Part shown: positions 55,403 to 64,000 of the stretch, piece by piece
Layout of the letters: every line of letters begins with the position of its first letter
Numbering within the stretch: the first letter of the stretch is position 1
Assembly (NCBI RefSeq): GCF_000739375.1
Contig: NZ_CP006704.1
Coordinates: 3,596,001 to 3,660,000 of the forward strand
From: Comamonas testosteroni TK102
Lineage (GTDB): Bacteria > Pseudomonadota > Gammaproteobacteria > Burkholderiales > Burkholderiaceae_C
DNA length: 64,000 bases
Direction of reading: 5' to 3'
Notes under the pieces: generated by a model
The model's input: the letters and a program-made list of their open reading frames with translations, nothing else
Told to the model about the DNA's origin: nothing
Database searches by the model: none
Position numbers and translations under genes: made by a program

Positions 55403-56242
55403 ATGGGCAAAGGCAAAACCGGCGCCAAAGCGGCGTTTTCAGCTCTCGCAACCCCGCTCGTCGACTCGGCAGTCGAACAGGCCCGGGACATTGCACGGGT
55501 ACCTGACGTCGAGGGGATCCACCAATTGCGCGTCACTTTGCGCAGCCTGCTGACGCTGTGGTGGTTTTACCGGCCTCTGATGGAGGCAAGAGAGTATGCA
55601 CGGCAGCGCAGCAGCCTGAAATCGATTGCCAACGCAGCAGGCATGGCCCGCGATTACGACATTTTGATCGAGCTGCTGAGACGTAACGACAAATGCAGCG
55701 CAGCCGGCATTGCGGCCCTATCGACCGCCCGCGAATCCGCTCTGCAGGCTGGCCGGGAAAACCTTTCGCCCCCCCATATACAGACACGATTGCAGGAAGC
55801 TCTGGCGCAAACGTCGGCCAGCTTGGGCCCTGGGTCCGGCCAGCCGCGACTGCGAGCTCTTGCACAGGCCCGGGTTGCGCAGGCAGCGAGGCAGCTGCGC
55901 CGACGCACCAAGCGGGCGATCACCGCCGGCAGGCCAGACCTTGAAGCCTTTCACGATGTCAGAAAGGCCGGCAAGAAAACACGTTATCTGCTGGAGCTGT
56001 TCGGGCCCTTGCTGCCCGCAGACCATCGCCACTTGCTCAAGCGGCTGCAGAAAATCCAGCAGCCGCTTGGCGAGCTGAATGACCTTGCTGTCAGCGAAAG
56101 CCTGCTCAGGCAGAACCCGCACCTGATCCCTTCTGCGCATCAGGCGAAACAAATAAGACGCTGGCTCAGAAAGAAACGCAAGAACCGCCTGAGCGCCCTC
56201 TCCTGCCTGCTGCGCAAGGATCGGACGCTCAAGCAGGCTTGA
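55403..56242 (+). CDS. CHAD domain protein
   Basis: A 279-residue protein with the CHAD helical-bundle pattern: VEGIHQLRVTLRSLLTLWWFYRPL in the first half, AAGMARDYDILIELL, and FHDVRKAGKKTRYLLELFGPLL in the second, with many basic residues. CHAD proteins bind polyphosphate. The start ATG 55403 has GGGGAG six bases upstream; the frame extends upstream to 55217 without similarity. No adjacent CYTH or polyphosphate gene is seen. Confidence 0.9.
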   Translation: MGKGKTGAKAAFSALATPLVDSAVEQARDIARVPDVEGIHQLRVTLRSLLTLWWFYRPLMEAREYARQRSSLKSIANAAGMARDYDILIELLRRNDKCSAAGIAALSTARESALQAGRENLSPPHIQTRLQEALAQTSASLGPGSGQPRLRALAQARVAQAARQLRRRTKRAITAGRPDLEAFHDVRKAGKKTRYLLELFGPLLPADHRHLLKRLQKIQQPLGELNDLAVSESLLRQNPHLIPSAHQAKQIRRWLRKKRKNRLSALSCLLRKDRTLKQA

Positions 56243-56263
56243 GCGTTCACGACGGCGCCGCTA

Positions 56264-57070
56264 TCAGTCCCAGACAGGAGCCAGTCCCTCGGGGCTGACT
56301 TCGCGGCCGTTGCGCTCCAGCGCCGCGATCAGCGCCATATCATCGGCGTCCAGCTTCAGATCGCGCGCCAGCAGGTTGCTCGCAAGGTTCTCACGCTTGG
56401 TGGACGACGGAATCACCGCATAACCCAGCTGCAGCGCCCAGGCCAGCGCCACCTGCGCCACCGTGGCCTGATGCTTGGCCGCGATCTGCGCCAGCACCGG
56501 GTCCTTGAGCACCTTGCCGTAGGCCAGGGTCATGTAGGAAGTGACCTGAATGCCCTGCTGCTGGAGGAAGGCCGTCAGCTTGCGGCCTTGCAGATAGGGG
56601 CTCAGCTCGATCTGGTTGGTGGCAATCTCGCCCTGGCCCACGGCGGCGATGGCCTGGCGGGTCAGCTCGATATTGAAGTTGGAGATACCGATCTGGCGGG
56701 TCAGGCCCCGGGCCTTGGCTTCGGCCAGGGCTTCCATGTACTCGGACAGCTCCACGCCGTTTCCGGGTGCGGGCCAGTGGATCAGGGTCAGGTCCACATA
56801 ATCGCAACGCAGTTTCTTGAGGCTGTCCTGCAGGCTGGGGATCAGCTTGGCGCGGCTGTAGTTGTCGGTCCAGATCTTGGTGGTCACAAACAGATCGCTG
56901 CGCGCCACACCGCTGTCGGCAATCGCCTGACCGACTTCAGCTTCGTTGCCATAGATCTGGGCTGTGTCGACCGCGCGGTAACCCACATCGAGTGCGTTGC
57001 GCACGGAATCGATCACGACCTGACCGTTGAGGCGGAAAGTACCGACGCCGAAGGAAGGAATAGGGCTCAT
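56264..57070 (-). CDS. dkgB: Aldo/keto reductase, 2,5-diketo-D-gluconate reductase B type
   Basis: A 268-residue NADPH-dependent reductase of the aldo/keto reductase family. Features: [32 protein letters not shown] (catalytic Asp and Tyr), LTLIHWPAP (catalytic His), RQIGISNFN, and [15 protein letters not shown]. It acts on small carbonyl compounds such as methylglyoxal or 2,5-diketogluconate. ATG 57070 has GGAGTG upstream. It is divergent from a LysR-family regulator, as is dkgB in E. coli. Confidence 0.93.
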   Translation of the reverse strand: MSPIPSFGVGTFRLNGQVVIDSVRNALDVGYRAVDTAQIYGNEAEVGQAIADSGVARSDLFVTTKIWTDNYSRAKLIPSLQDSLKKLRCDYVDLTLIHWPAPGNGVELSEYMEALAEAKARGLTRQIGISNFNIELTRQAIAAVGQGEIATNQIELSPYLQGRKLTAFLQQQGIQVTSYMTLAYGKVLKDPVLAQIAAKHQATVAQVALAWALQLGYAVIPSSTKRENLASNLLARDLKLDADDMALIAALERNGREVSPEGLAPVWD

Positions 57071-57502
57071 GAAATCACTCCTGAATGAGATTGAGGGCAG
57101 CAGCCCGTCCGGAGCCTGCATGTCTGCTGGCCGTACCGGCTTTCCCGATGCCTGAAGTTTGCCGCGTTCATATTCGCGGATTAAGCCTTGTATTTCACAA
57201 ATACTCTTGAAATCAAATCAAATATAGAACCAGAATCTTGCAGCAGCCGCCGCCAATTTTCATGATCTGTGATTACCGCACGCACCCGGCCCGACTTGAG
57301 CCCCATGCCCGCTGCGGGAAGCTGCGGAACACGGGTCTGAGCGCCATCGGCAATCACTGGCGCTGTTCAATGGAAGTGAATTCCGCAACACGCCGTTGAC
57401 CAGGGCGAACAGAACCACGGACAGGTTTGCGGCGCGGTGTCCTCGATTAACATTTGCAGATCAAGCTTGGCATTCCCCATTTTTCTTGAACCGAATTCAA
57501 CA
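57071..57502. other. Divergent promoter region between dkgB and LysR genes
   Basis: 432 bases with no gene. The half nearest dkgB is AT-rich (57180-57240). A LysR-type T-N11-A motif was not singled out. Confidence 0.5.
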
Positions 57503-58405
57503 ATGAAGACCACGCTCGACGAACTGCAGGCCTTTGTGGCTGTCGTGGACACGGGGTCCATCACGGCCGCGTCGGAACTGCTGGGCCTGACGATTTCAGC
57601 CACCAGCCGTACGCTGGGGCGGCTGGAAGAAAAGCTCCAGACCACGCTGCTGCGCCGCACCACCAGACGCCTGGCGCTGACCGAGGAAGGCACCACTTTC
57701 TTGCAGCACGCCCGCGCCATTCTTGCATCGGTCGACGAAGCGGAGGAGTTGATGGCCGCGCGACGCATGCGTCCGGCGGGAAGGTTGCGTGTCGATGCAG
57801 CCACGCCCTTCATGCTGCATGTGCTGGTGCCGCTGATTGCAGGATTTCGTGCGCGCTACCCCGAGGTGGAGCTGGAGCTGAACTCCAACGAAGGCATCAT
57901 CGACCTGCTCGAAAGGCGCACCGACGTGGCATTCCGCATCGGCGTGCTCAAGGACTCCACCCTCCATGCCCGCCCTGTGGGCATCAGCCGCATACGCGTG
58001 CTGGCCAGCCCGGCCTATCTCAAGCGCCACGGCATGCCCGCCAGTGCGGCACAGCTCAGCCAGCACAGCCTGCTGGGCTTTACCCAGCCCGAATCGCTCA
58101 ATGACTGGCCGCTGCGCGACGCCGACGGCAACGCCGTGCACATTCGCCCGGACATTGCATCTTCCAGCGGCGAGACGCTGAGGCACATGGCGCTGGCCGG
58201 CCTGGGCATCGTCTGCCTGTCGGACTTCATGACCCGCGCAGACCGCGAGCAAGGAAATCTGGTGCAGCTGTTCGGCAAGCAGACGCTGGACATCTGCCAG
58301 CCCGTCAATGCGGTCTACTATCGAAACACCGCACTAGCGGCGCGCATCACCTGCTTTGTGGACCATGTGGTGGAAACGCTGGGCAGCCGCCCGTTCGAGA
58401 CCTGA
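57503..58405 (+). CDS. LysR family transcriptional regulator
   Basis: A 300-residue LysR-type regulator. The N-terminal helix-turn-helix reads MKTTLDELQAFVAVVDTGSITAASELLGLTISATSRTLGRLEEKLQTTLLRRTTRRLALTEEG. The C-terminal effector domain begins GRLRVDAATPFMLHVLVPLIAGF. It is divergent from dkgB and probably controls it. Confidence 0.95.
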   Translation: MKTTLDELQAFVAVVDTGSITAASELLGLTISATSRTLGRLEEKLQTTLLRRTTRRLALTEEGTTFLQHARAILASVDEAEELMAARRMRPAGRLRVDAATPFMLHVLVPLIAGFRARYPEVELELNSNEGIIDLLERRTDVAFRIGVLKDSTLHARPVGISRIRVLASPAYLKRHGMPASAAQLSQHSLLGFTQPESLNDWPLRDADGNAVHIRPDIASSSGETLRHMALAGLGIVCLSDFMTRADREQGNLVQLFGKQTLDICQPVNAVYYRNTALAARITCFVDHVVETLGSRPFET

Positions 58406-58682
58406 GCGGCCCGAGCCGGCGCGGTGGCTGCCGTACCTGTATCGCGGTGAGGCTGCGCTATGGGCCGGCAGCGCAGCACTTGCAGCGAGGCTGTAACGCC
58501 GCAGCAGGGCACTCCATGGCTGGACGGCAGAATCAGGCCTTCCGCCTTGCCCTGCAGCCCTTGCCGTCATCGAGGCGCTGGGTAGCCTCTTTGGCAGCTT
58601 CTGACCTCAGACTGCCAGGATCAAGGCCCAGGTATTTGCGCATCCCAGGCCGGTTGGCTGCGGGAACTCCGGTCGCGCCCGT

Positions 58683-59741
58683 ATGATCCGAACCCCTATG
58701 CCTCAAAACACCGTCCAAGCTTCCTCCTCGCAACATGGCTTGCGCGCCCTCTGGCGCCAGCGTGGAGTGGGTGCCTGGCTGCTGTGGCCGCTGTCGCGAC
58801 TCTATGGATTGCTGCAGGCCTGGAACGCACGGCGCATGCGCAGCCGCCAGCAAAGCACGGGGCTGCCGGTCATCGTCGTCGGCAATGTGATTGCAGGCGG
58901 CGCGGGCAAGACCCCCGTGACGCAGGCCGTGGTGGCCCACCTCAAAGCCAGGGGCTGGCAGCCGGCGATCATCTCGCGCGGTTATGGCCGCAGGATCGAG
59001 AGCGGGCAGGATTGCCGCGAGGCCCTGCCGGACAGCCCCGCCAGCGAAGTCGGCGACGAGCCCGCCCTGCTGGCGCGCAGCACCGGCGTGCCGGTCTTTG
59101 TCGCCTCCAGACGTCTGGAGGCAGCGCAAGCGCTGCGCCAGCGCTACCCGCAGGTCGATGTGATCGTGAGCGACGACGGCCTGCAACATCTGGCCCTGGC
59201 ACGCGATGTGGAGCTGTGCGTCTTCAATGATGAAGGTGTCGGAAACGGCTTTCTGCTGCCCGCAGGCCCATTGCGCGAGCCCTGGCCCCGCCCGGTGACG
59301 GCCACACTGCATGCGGGCCAGCCGCCCAGGCCGCCGGGCACAGCCCCGACGTTCGCGTTGCAGCGCAACCTGGCCGATACCGCCTACAACGGCCATGGCC
59401 AGAGCATCCCGCTGCGCAGCCTGGCTGACCAGAACCCGGAGGCCGTGGCCGCCGTGGCACGCCCCGAGTCCTTTTTTGCCATGCTGGCCGCCCAGGGCAT
59501 CACTGCGGCAGCAACCCAGGCCTTGCCCGATCACTATGATTTCGAGAGCTTCTCGCGCAAGCTGGAAAACGACAAGCCCTTGATTTGCACCGAAAAAGAC
59601 GCCGTCAAGCTCTGGCGCAGGCATCCCGAAGCCTGGGCCATACCCCTGCAGCTACAGCTGCCGCAGGCCTTCTGGGAACTGCTGGATGCGCAGCTGACCA
59701 AGGCCAACGCCAATATTCGCCGCGATGGCAAGCCAGCCTGA
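58683..59741 (+). CDS. lpxK: Tetraacyldisaccharide 4'-kinase
   Basis: A 352-residue inner-membrane kinase of lipid A biosynthesis, adding the 4'-phosphate. The Walker A loop is GNVIAGGAGKTPV. Other family motifs are ISRGYGR, GDEPALLA, VIVSDDGLQHLALARDVE, and PDHYDFES. The start is ATG 58683; ATG 58698 is also possible. It heads the lpxK-trm112-kdsB-adk run. Confidence 0.97.
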   Translation: MIRTPMPQNTVQASSSQHGLRALWRQRGVGAWLLWPLSRLYGLLQAWNARRMRSRQQSTGLPVIVVGNVIAGGAGKTPVTQAVVAHLKARGWQPAIISRGYGRRIESGQDCREALPDSPASEVGDEPALLARSTGVPVFVASRRLEAAQALRQRYPQVDVIVSDDGLQHLALARDVELCVFNDEGVGNGFLLPAGPLREPWPRPVTATLHAGQPPRPPGTAPTFALQRNLADTAYNGHGQSIPLRSLADQNPEAVAAVARPESFFAMLAAQGITAAATQALPDHYDFESFSRKLENDKPLICTEKDAVKLWRRHPEAWAIPLQLQLPQAFWELLDAQLTKANANIRRDGKPA

Positions 59742-59790
59742 CTATCATTGAGCCTATGGATCGGCCCCGGCTGATCACCCCTTTTTTGCA

Positions 59791-59810
59791 GCGCCAGCCC
59801 CTGCTGGCGC
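59791..59810. repeat. Hairpin between lpxK and trm112
   Basis: GCGCCAGC and GCTGGCGC pair around CCCT. No T tract follows, so it may trim or protect mRNA instead of ending transcription. Confidence 0.6.
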
Positions 59811-59837
59811 CCTCATCCCGTTTTGCAGGAATATTCC

Positions 59838-60029
59838 ATGGACGCCAAACTTCTCGAACTGCTGGTCTGCCCCGTCACCAAGGGCCCGCTGCGCTTTGAC
59901 CGCGAGCATCAGGAACTGATCAGCCACAGCGCGCGTCTGGCCTACCCGGTGCGCGACGGCATCCCGGTGCTGCTGGAAAACGAAGCCCGCACCCTGTCCG
60001 ACGACGAGCTGGAAGAAGAAAAGCAATAA
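59838..60029 (+). CDS. Trm112 family protein
   Basis: A 63-residue zinc-ribbon-like protein: [29 protein letters not shown] then [15 protein letters not shown]. Small Trm112-like proteins activate methyltransferases in other organisms and are conserved between lpxK and kdsB in this family. Only one cysteine (LLVCPV) is kept, so zinc binding is doubtful. Its stop is three bases before kdsB. Confidence 0.93.
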   Translation: MDAKLLELLVCPVTKGPLRFDREHQELISHSARLAYPVRDGIPVLLENEARTLSDDELEEEKQ

Positions 60030-60032
60030 GCC

Positions 60033-60809
60033 ATGAGCTATACGGTACTGATCCCGGCCCGTCTGTCCTCGACCCGTCTGCCCGGCAAGCCGCTGGCCGA
60101 TATTGCCGGCCTGCCCATGGTGGTACGCGTGGCCCGACGTGCGGCTCTGGCCGGCGCAGCCCGCTGCGTGGTGGCGGCCGACGACGAAAGCATTGTGGCG
60201 GCCTGCGCCCGGCATGGCGTCCAGGCCATCCTGACACGCAAGAATCATCCCAGCGGCAGCGACCGTCTGGCCGAAGCCTGTGCGCAACTGGGCCTGTCCG
60301 GCGATGATGTGGTCGTCAATGTGCAGGGCGATGAGCCGCTGATCGACCCCAAGCTCATCGAGGCCGTGGCGCAACTGCTGCTGGCCCGCCCCGAAGCCAG
60401 CATGGGCACGGCCGCCCATCCCATTGATAGCCTGACGGATTACCGCAACCCCAATGTGGTGAAAGTGGTCTGTGACGCCAAGGGTCTGGCCAGCTATTTC
60501 AGCCGCGCGCCCATCCCTTTCTCGCGCGACCACGGCGATGAAGCCTGGTGGCAGACGGCGGCCCCCAAGGCCGGTCACACGGGTTTCACACCGCTGCGCC
60601 ATATTGGCATCTATAGCTACAAGGCCGGTTTTCTGCGCGAGTTCCCACAACTGGCACCCGCGCCGACCGAAGCCATGGAACAGCTGGAGCAGTTGCGCGC
60701 CCTCTGGCACGGCCACCGCATTGCCGTGCATATCACGCCCGATGCACCGGGTGCCGGCGTAGACACGCCCGAAGACCTTGAGCGCGTGCGCGCTGTTTTT
60801 GCTGTCTGA
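60033..60809 (+). CDS. kdsB: 3-deoxy-manno-octulosonate cytidylyltransferase
   Basis: A 258-residue enzyme that activates Kdo as CMP-Kdo for lipopolysaccharide. Motifs: [18 protein letters not shown] (nucleotide binding), [28 protein letters not shown], and [13 protein letters not shown]. Translationally close to Trm112 (three bases apart). Confidence 0.97.
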   Translation: MSYTVLIPARLSSTRLPGKPLADIAGLPMVVRVARRAALAGAARCVVAADDESIVAACARHGVQAILTRKNHPSGSDRLAEACAQLGLSGDDVVVNVQGDEPLIDPKLIEAVAQLLLARPEASMGTAAHPIDSLTDYRNPNVVKVVCDAKGLASYFSRAPIPFSRDHGDEAWWQTAAPKAGHTGFTPLRHIGIYSYKAGFLREFPQLAPAPTEAMEQLEQLRALWHGHRIAVHITPDAPGAGVDTPEDLERVRAVFAV

Positions 60810-61856
<1,047 letters not shown>

Positions 61857-61915
61857 TCGCCCTGATCACTCGCTCATGGAGCCTTGCCGACTTTTCGCGG
61901 TCGGGCATCTCTGGG

Positions 61916-61946
61916 CAAAAAGGCCGGTGTCTTCACCGGCCTTTTT
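61916..61946 (+). terminator. Terminator of adk
   Basis: AAAAAGGCCGGTG and CACCGGCCTTTTT form a long stem around TCTT, followed by T residues. It lies about 60 bases past the adk stop and could also end minus-strand transcription. Confidence 0.93.
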
Positions 61947-62130
61947 TGTTCTCGAGCCTCAAGGCCCCTGCCGTTCGGCCGGAATCCATCCGATGCGGGC
62001 AAACTGCACCGTGGTGGAGTTGCTGCCATCAATATTCATAGCTATCTACGCTCATATTCATTGATTCTTAGGCAAAAAACATCCAAGATTCCAGGTATCA
62101 CGAAGGATAGAAGCTCTCAGAATAAGAGCA

Positions 62131-63114
62131 TCAACCCAATGCGCGAGGCCAGCCCATCAACTCCAGCATCAGGCTGATTCTGGCCTTGGCCGCCGGCAGG
62201 CTGCCCGCACGGTCATCCGGTGCACCCTGAGCCTGCACCACCTGCCCCTCCTCGCACCGGGTCGTGATGCGCAAAACCATGCCCTGCGCCTGCGCCCAGT
62301 CCAGGGCTGGCCCAAATGCCTGATGGACCGTGCCGTTGCCCGTGCCCACCACCACCACGCCACGCACGCCCGCCGCATGCCAGGCCTGCATCACCGCCAG
62401 CGCCACGGCACTGTTGCAGCCCGCATGGCTGTGCAGCAGCTCCACCTGGGGCCATTGACCTGCGGGCGGTAAAGCGATTGCAGACGAGCCAGCCGCAGCA
62501 GCCCTCGGCAGCCCGCCCGTTGCCCAGCGCAGTCGCCCCTCTTCCACCCAGCCCTGCGGACCCGCGCCGCTTCCGTCAAAGGCATCCACACGGTAAGGAT
62601 GCACCTTGCGCACCTGGCGTGCGCTGAACACCCTGCCCGCCACCACCGCCAGCACGCCCCGGCCAGCGGCCTGTGCATCGGCCGCACAGGCCACGGCATC
62701 ACGCAGATTGCCAGGGCCGTCAGCCGAGATGGCTGTGGCCGGGCGCATGGCACAGGTCAGCACCACGGGCTTTGCCGGGCACAGAACACACTGCAGAAAC
62801 CAGGCGGTTTCCTCCAGGGTGTCGGTGCCGTGGGTGATCACGATGCCGCTCACATCATCACGCGCGAGCAGCTCGGCACAGCGCAGCGCGAGCGCATGCC
62901 AGGTGGCGTGATCCATATCCTTGCTGTCCAGCTGCGCCAGCTGCTCCGCCTGCAGCGACGCGGCAGCAACGCGCTCCAGGTCCGGCACGGCCTGCAGCAG
63001 CTGAGCCACGCCCAGCTGGGCCGCGCGGTAGCCCACGCTGGTGCCAGCCTGCTCGGCGACACCGGCAATCGTGCCGCCCGTGCCCAGGATGACGATTTTT
63101 TTGTCACGTTCCAC
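62131..63114 (-). CDS. Asparaginase family protein
   Basis: A 327-residue enzyme that hydrolyses asparagine to aspartate and ammonia. The two Thr motifs are intact: VILGTGGTIAG and GIVITHGTDTLEETAWFL; later RPATAISADGPGNLRDA. There is no signal peptide, so a cytoplasmic type I-like enzyme is likely. The start is a GTG at 63114 with GAGGA six bases upstream. It is divergent from lexA, only 82 bases away, and shares its control region. Confidence 0.94.
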   Translation of the reverse strand: MERDKKIVILGTGGTIAGVAEQAGTSVGYRAAQLGVAQLLQAVPDLERVAAASLQAEQLAQLDSKDMDHATWHALALRCAELLARDDVSGIVITHGTDTLEETAWFLQCVLCPAKPVVLTCAMRPATAISADGPGNLRDAVACAADAQAAGRGVLAVVAGRVFSARQVRKVHPYRVDAFDGSGAGPQGWVEEGRLRWATGGLPRAAAAGSSAIALPPAGQWPQVELLHSHAGCNSAVALAVMQAWHAAGVRGVVVVGTGNGTVHQAFGPALDWAQAQGMVLRITTRCEEGQVVQAQGAPDDRAGSLPAAKARISLMLELMGWPRALG

Positions 63115-63131
63115 TTGCAGTCCTCTTTAAA

Positions 63132-63147
63132 CTGATTAAAAATACAG
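63132..63147. promoter_or_regulatory. LexA box 1 upstream of lexA
   Basis: CTGATTAAAAATACAG fits CTG-N10-CAG with an AT-rich core. It is 17 bases from the asparaginase start codon, so it could affect both genes. Confidence 0.75.
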
Positions 63148-63150
63148 GTA

Positions 63151-63166
63151 CTGGATGAACACACAG
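63151..63166. promoter_or_regulatory. LexA box 2 upstream of lexA
   Basis: CTGGATGAACACACAG, within TACTG-N10-CAGTA, is the second operator, 19 bases along from box 1. Paired boxes are known before E. coli lexA. Confidence 0.75.
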
Positions 63167-63196
63167 TATTCATCATCGATCGATCAAGGAATGCCC

Positions 63197-63868
63197 ATGG
63201 ACCACCCCAAGCTCACTCCCCGCCAGCAGCAGATTCTGGACCTCATCCAGTCCACCATCGCTCGCACGGGTGCGCCCCCTACCCGGGCCGAGATTGCCAG
63301 CACCTTCGGCTTCAAGTCGGCCAATGCTGCAGAAGAGCATTTGCAGGCACTGGCCCGCAAGGGCGTCATCGATCTGGTCAGCGGCACATCGCGCGGCATT
63401 CGCCTGCGCGCCGACACCGTGCGCACCATCAATGCGGCACGCGGTGCCAGCTTTGCGCTGCCGCTCACGGCCCTGGCTCCGCTGGTGCTACCCCTGGTCG
63501 GCCGCGTCGCGGCCGGCTCGCCTATTCTGGCCCAGGAACATATCGATCAAAGCTATTCGGTCGAGCCCAGCCTGTTTGCCGCCAAGCCCGACTACCTGCT
63601 CAAGGTGCGCGGCATGTCCATGCGTGATGCCGGCATCATGGACGGCGACCTGCTGGCGGTACAGGCCACGCATGAAGCGCGCAACGGCCAGATTGTGGTG
63701 GCCCGTCTCGGTGATGACGTGACCGTCAAGCGCTTCAAGCGTACGCCGCAGGGCATCGAGCTGCTGCCCGAAAACCCCGACTACAAGATCATTCACGTCT
63801 CGCCTGAAGAGCCATTCGCCATCGAAGGCCTGGCCGTAGGCCTGATCCGCAACAGCATGTTCATGTAG
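63197..63868 (+). CDS. lexA: LexA repressor
   Basis: A 223-residue SOS repressor. The N-terminal winged helix: [55 protein letters not shown]. The self-cleavage site is Ala-Gly in [10 protein letters not shown]; catalytic Ser is in [11 protein letters not shown] and Lys in [11 protein letters not shown] 63197 has AAGGA six bases upstream; the frame extends to an ATG at 63155 that lies inside box 2, so it is less likely. LexA should repress itself and the boxed gene at 7179. Confidence 0.97.
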   Translation: MDHPKLTPRQQQILDLIQSTIARTGAPPTRAEIASTFGFKSANAAEEHLQALARKGVIDLVSGTSRGIRLRADTVRTINAARGASFALPLTALAPLVLPLVGRVAAGSPILAQEHIDQSYSVEPSLFAAKPDYLLKVRGMSMRDAGIMDGDLLAVQATHEARNGQIVVARLGDDVTVKRFKRTPQGIELLPENPDYKIIHVSPEEPFAIEGLAVGLIRNSMFM

Positions 63869-63937
63869 CGGCCAGGCGGCCTGCCGACATCTCCGTCTGC
63901 GTACAGGAGGTGCCCCTCTCGAGCCCAGGTGGTAGGC

Positions 63938-63957
63938 GCGAGGCTGCCTAGCCTCGC
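63938..63957. repeat. Hairpin past lexA
   Basis: GCGAGGCT and AGCCTCGC pair around GCCT, 70 bases past the lexA stop. No T tract follows; it could be a weak terminator. Confidence 0.5.
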
Positions 63958-64000
63958 CCTGGGCGGAGCTTTGCCTGAAGCACGCAATCCTGCCCTTATT

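Overview
The window looks like a chromosomal segment of a betaproteobacterium of the family Comamonadaceae, most likely Comamonas or a close relative. The basis is high GC core genes with that family's gene order (sodB-xseA-exbB-exbD and lpxK-trm112-kdsB-adk), H-NS proteins of the short Burkholderiales type, and a mosaic of GC-rich core and AT-richer accessory DNA. Species cannot be fixed from sequence reading alone.

Layout. 1-6.6 kb is core metabolism: the 5' part of a membrane PQQ dehydrogenase gene, a dimeric-type NADP isocitrate dehydrogenase, small conserved proteins (DUF192, CPCC) and a second, unrelated monomeric isocitrate dehydrogenase. 6.6-21.8 kb is an accessory region. It holds a LexA-boxed small gene, an AT-rich unknown gene, two acetyltransferases, a prophage remnant (two tail-type genes and a Mor-type regulator), a diguanylate cyclase, an orphan Imm10-type immunity gene, a divergent DapB-like protein, unusual palindromes, and an ECF sigma / RskA anti-sigma / fasciclin locus. 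Two near-identical H-NS cassettes in the same orientation (about 9.3 and 21.4 kb) enclose most of it.

22-31.5 kb carries a DUF2946 / TonB receptor / PepSY metal-uptake operon, a fosmidomycin-resistance-type exporter with a divergent AraC regulator, a SMI1/KNR4 protein and sodB. 31.7-34.6 kb is xseA and exbB-exbD. 34.6-58.5 kb is variable: a DyP peroxidase, tRNA-Val(GAC), a broken orphan type VI secretion gene (tssA), an MFS exporter with an HxlR regulator, a class D beta-lactamase, two complete sigma / FecR / TonB-receptor surface-signalling systems flanking a PHP-domain lipoprotein, a Gre-like factor, an SRPBCC protein, a CHAD protein, and a divergent dkgB / LysR pair. 58.7-63.9 kb returns to core: lpxK, trm112, kdsB, adk, an asparaginase and lexA with two SOS boxes.

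How the genes fit together. ExbB-ExbD are the kind of proteins that could energise the three TonB-dependent receptors here. Two of those receptors have the N-terminal signalling domain that works with FecR and an ECF sigma factor. LexA, encoded at the right end, probably controls the small gene at 7.18 kb through a perfect CTGT-N8-ACAG box. No wholly new defence or biosynthetic system was recognised. The most interesting signals are the duplicated H-NS cassettes, the SigK-RskA-fasciclin-like locus, the LexA box touching a start codon, and several ordered repeats and palindromes of unknown role.
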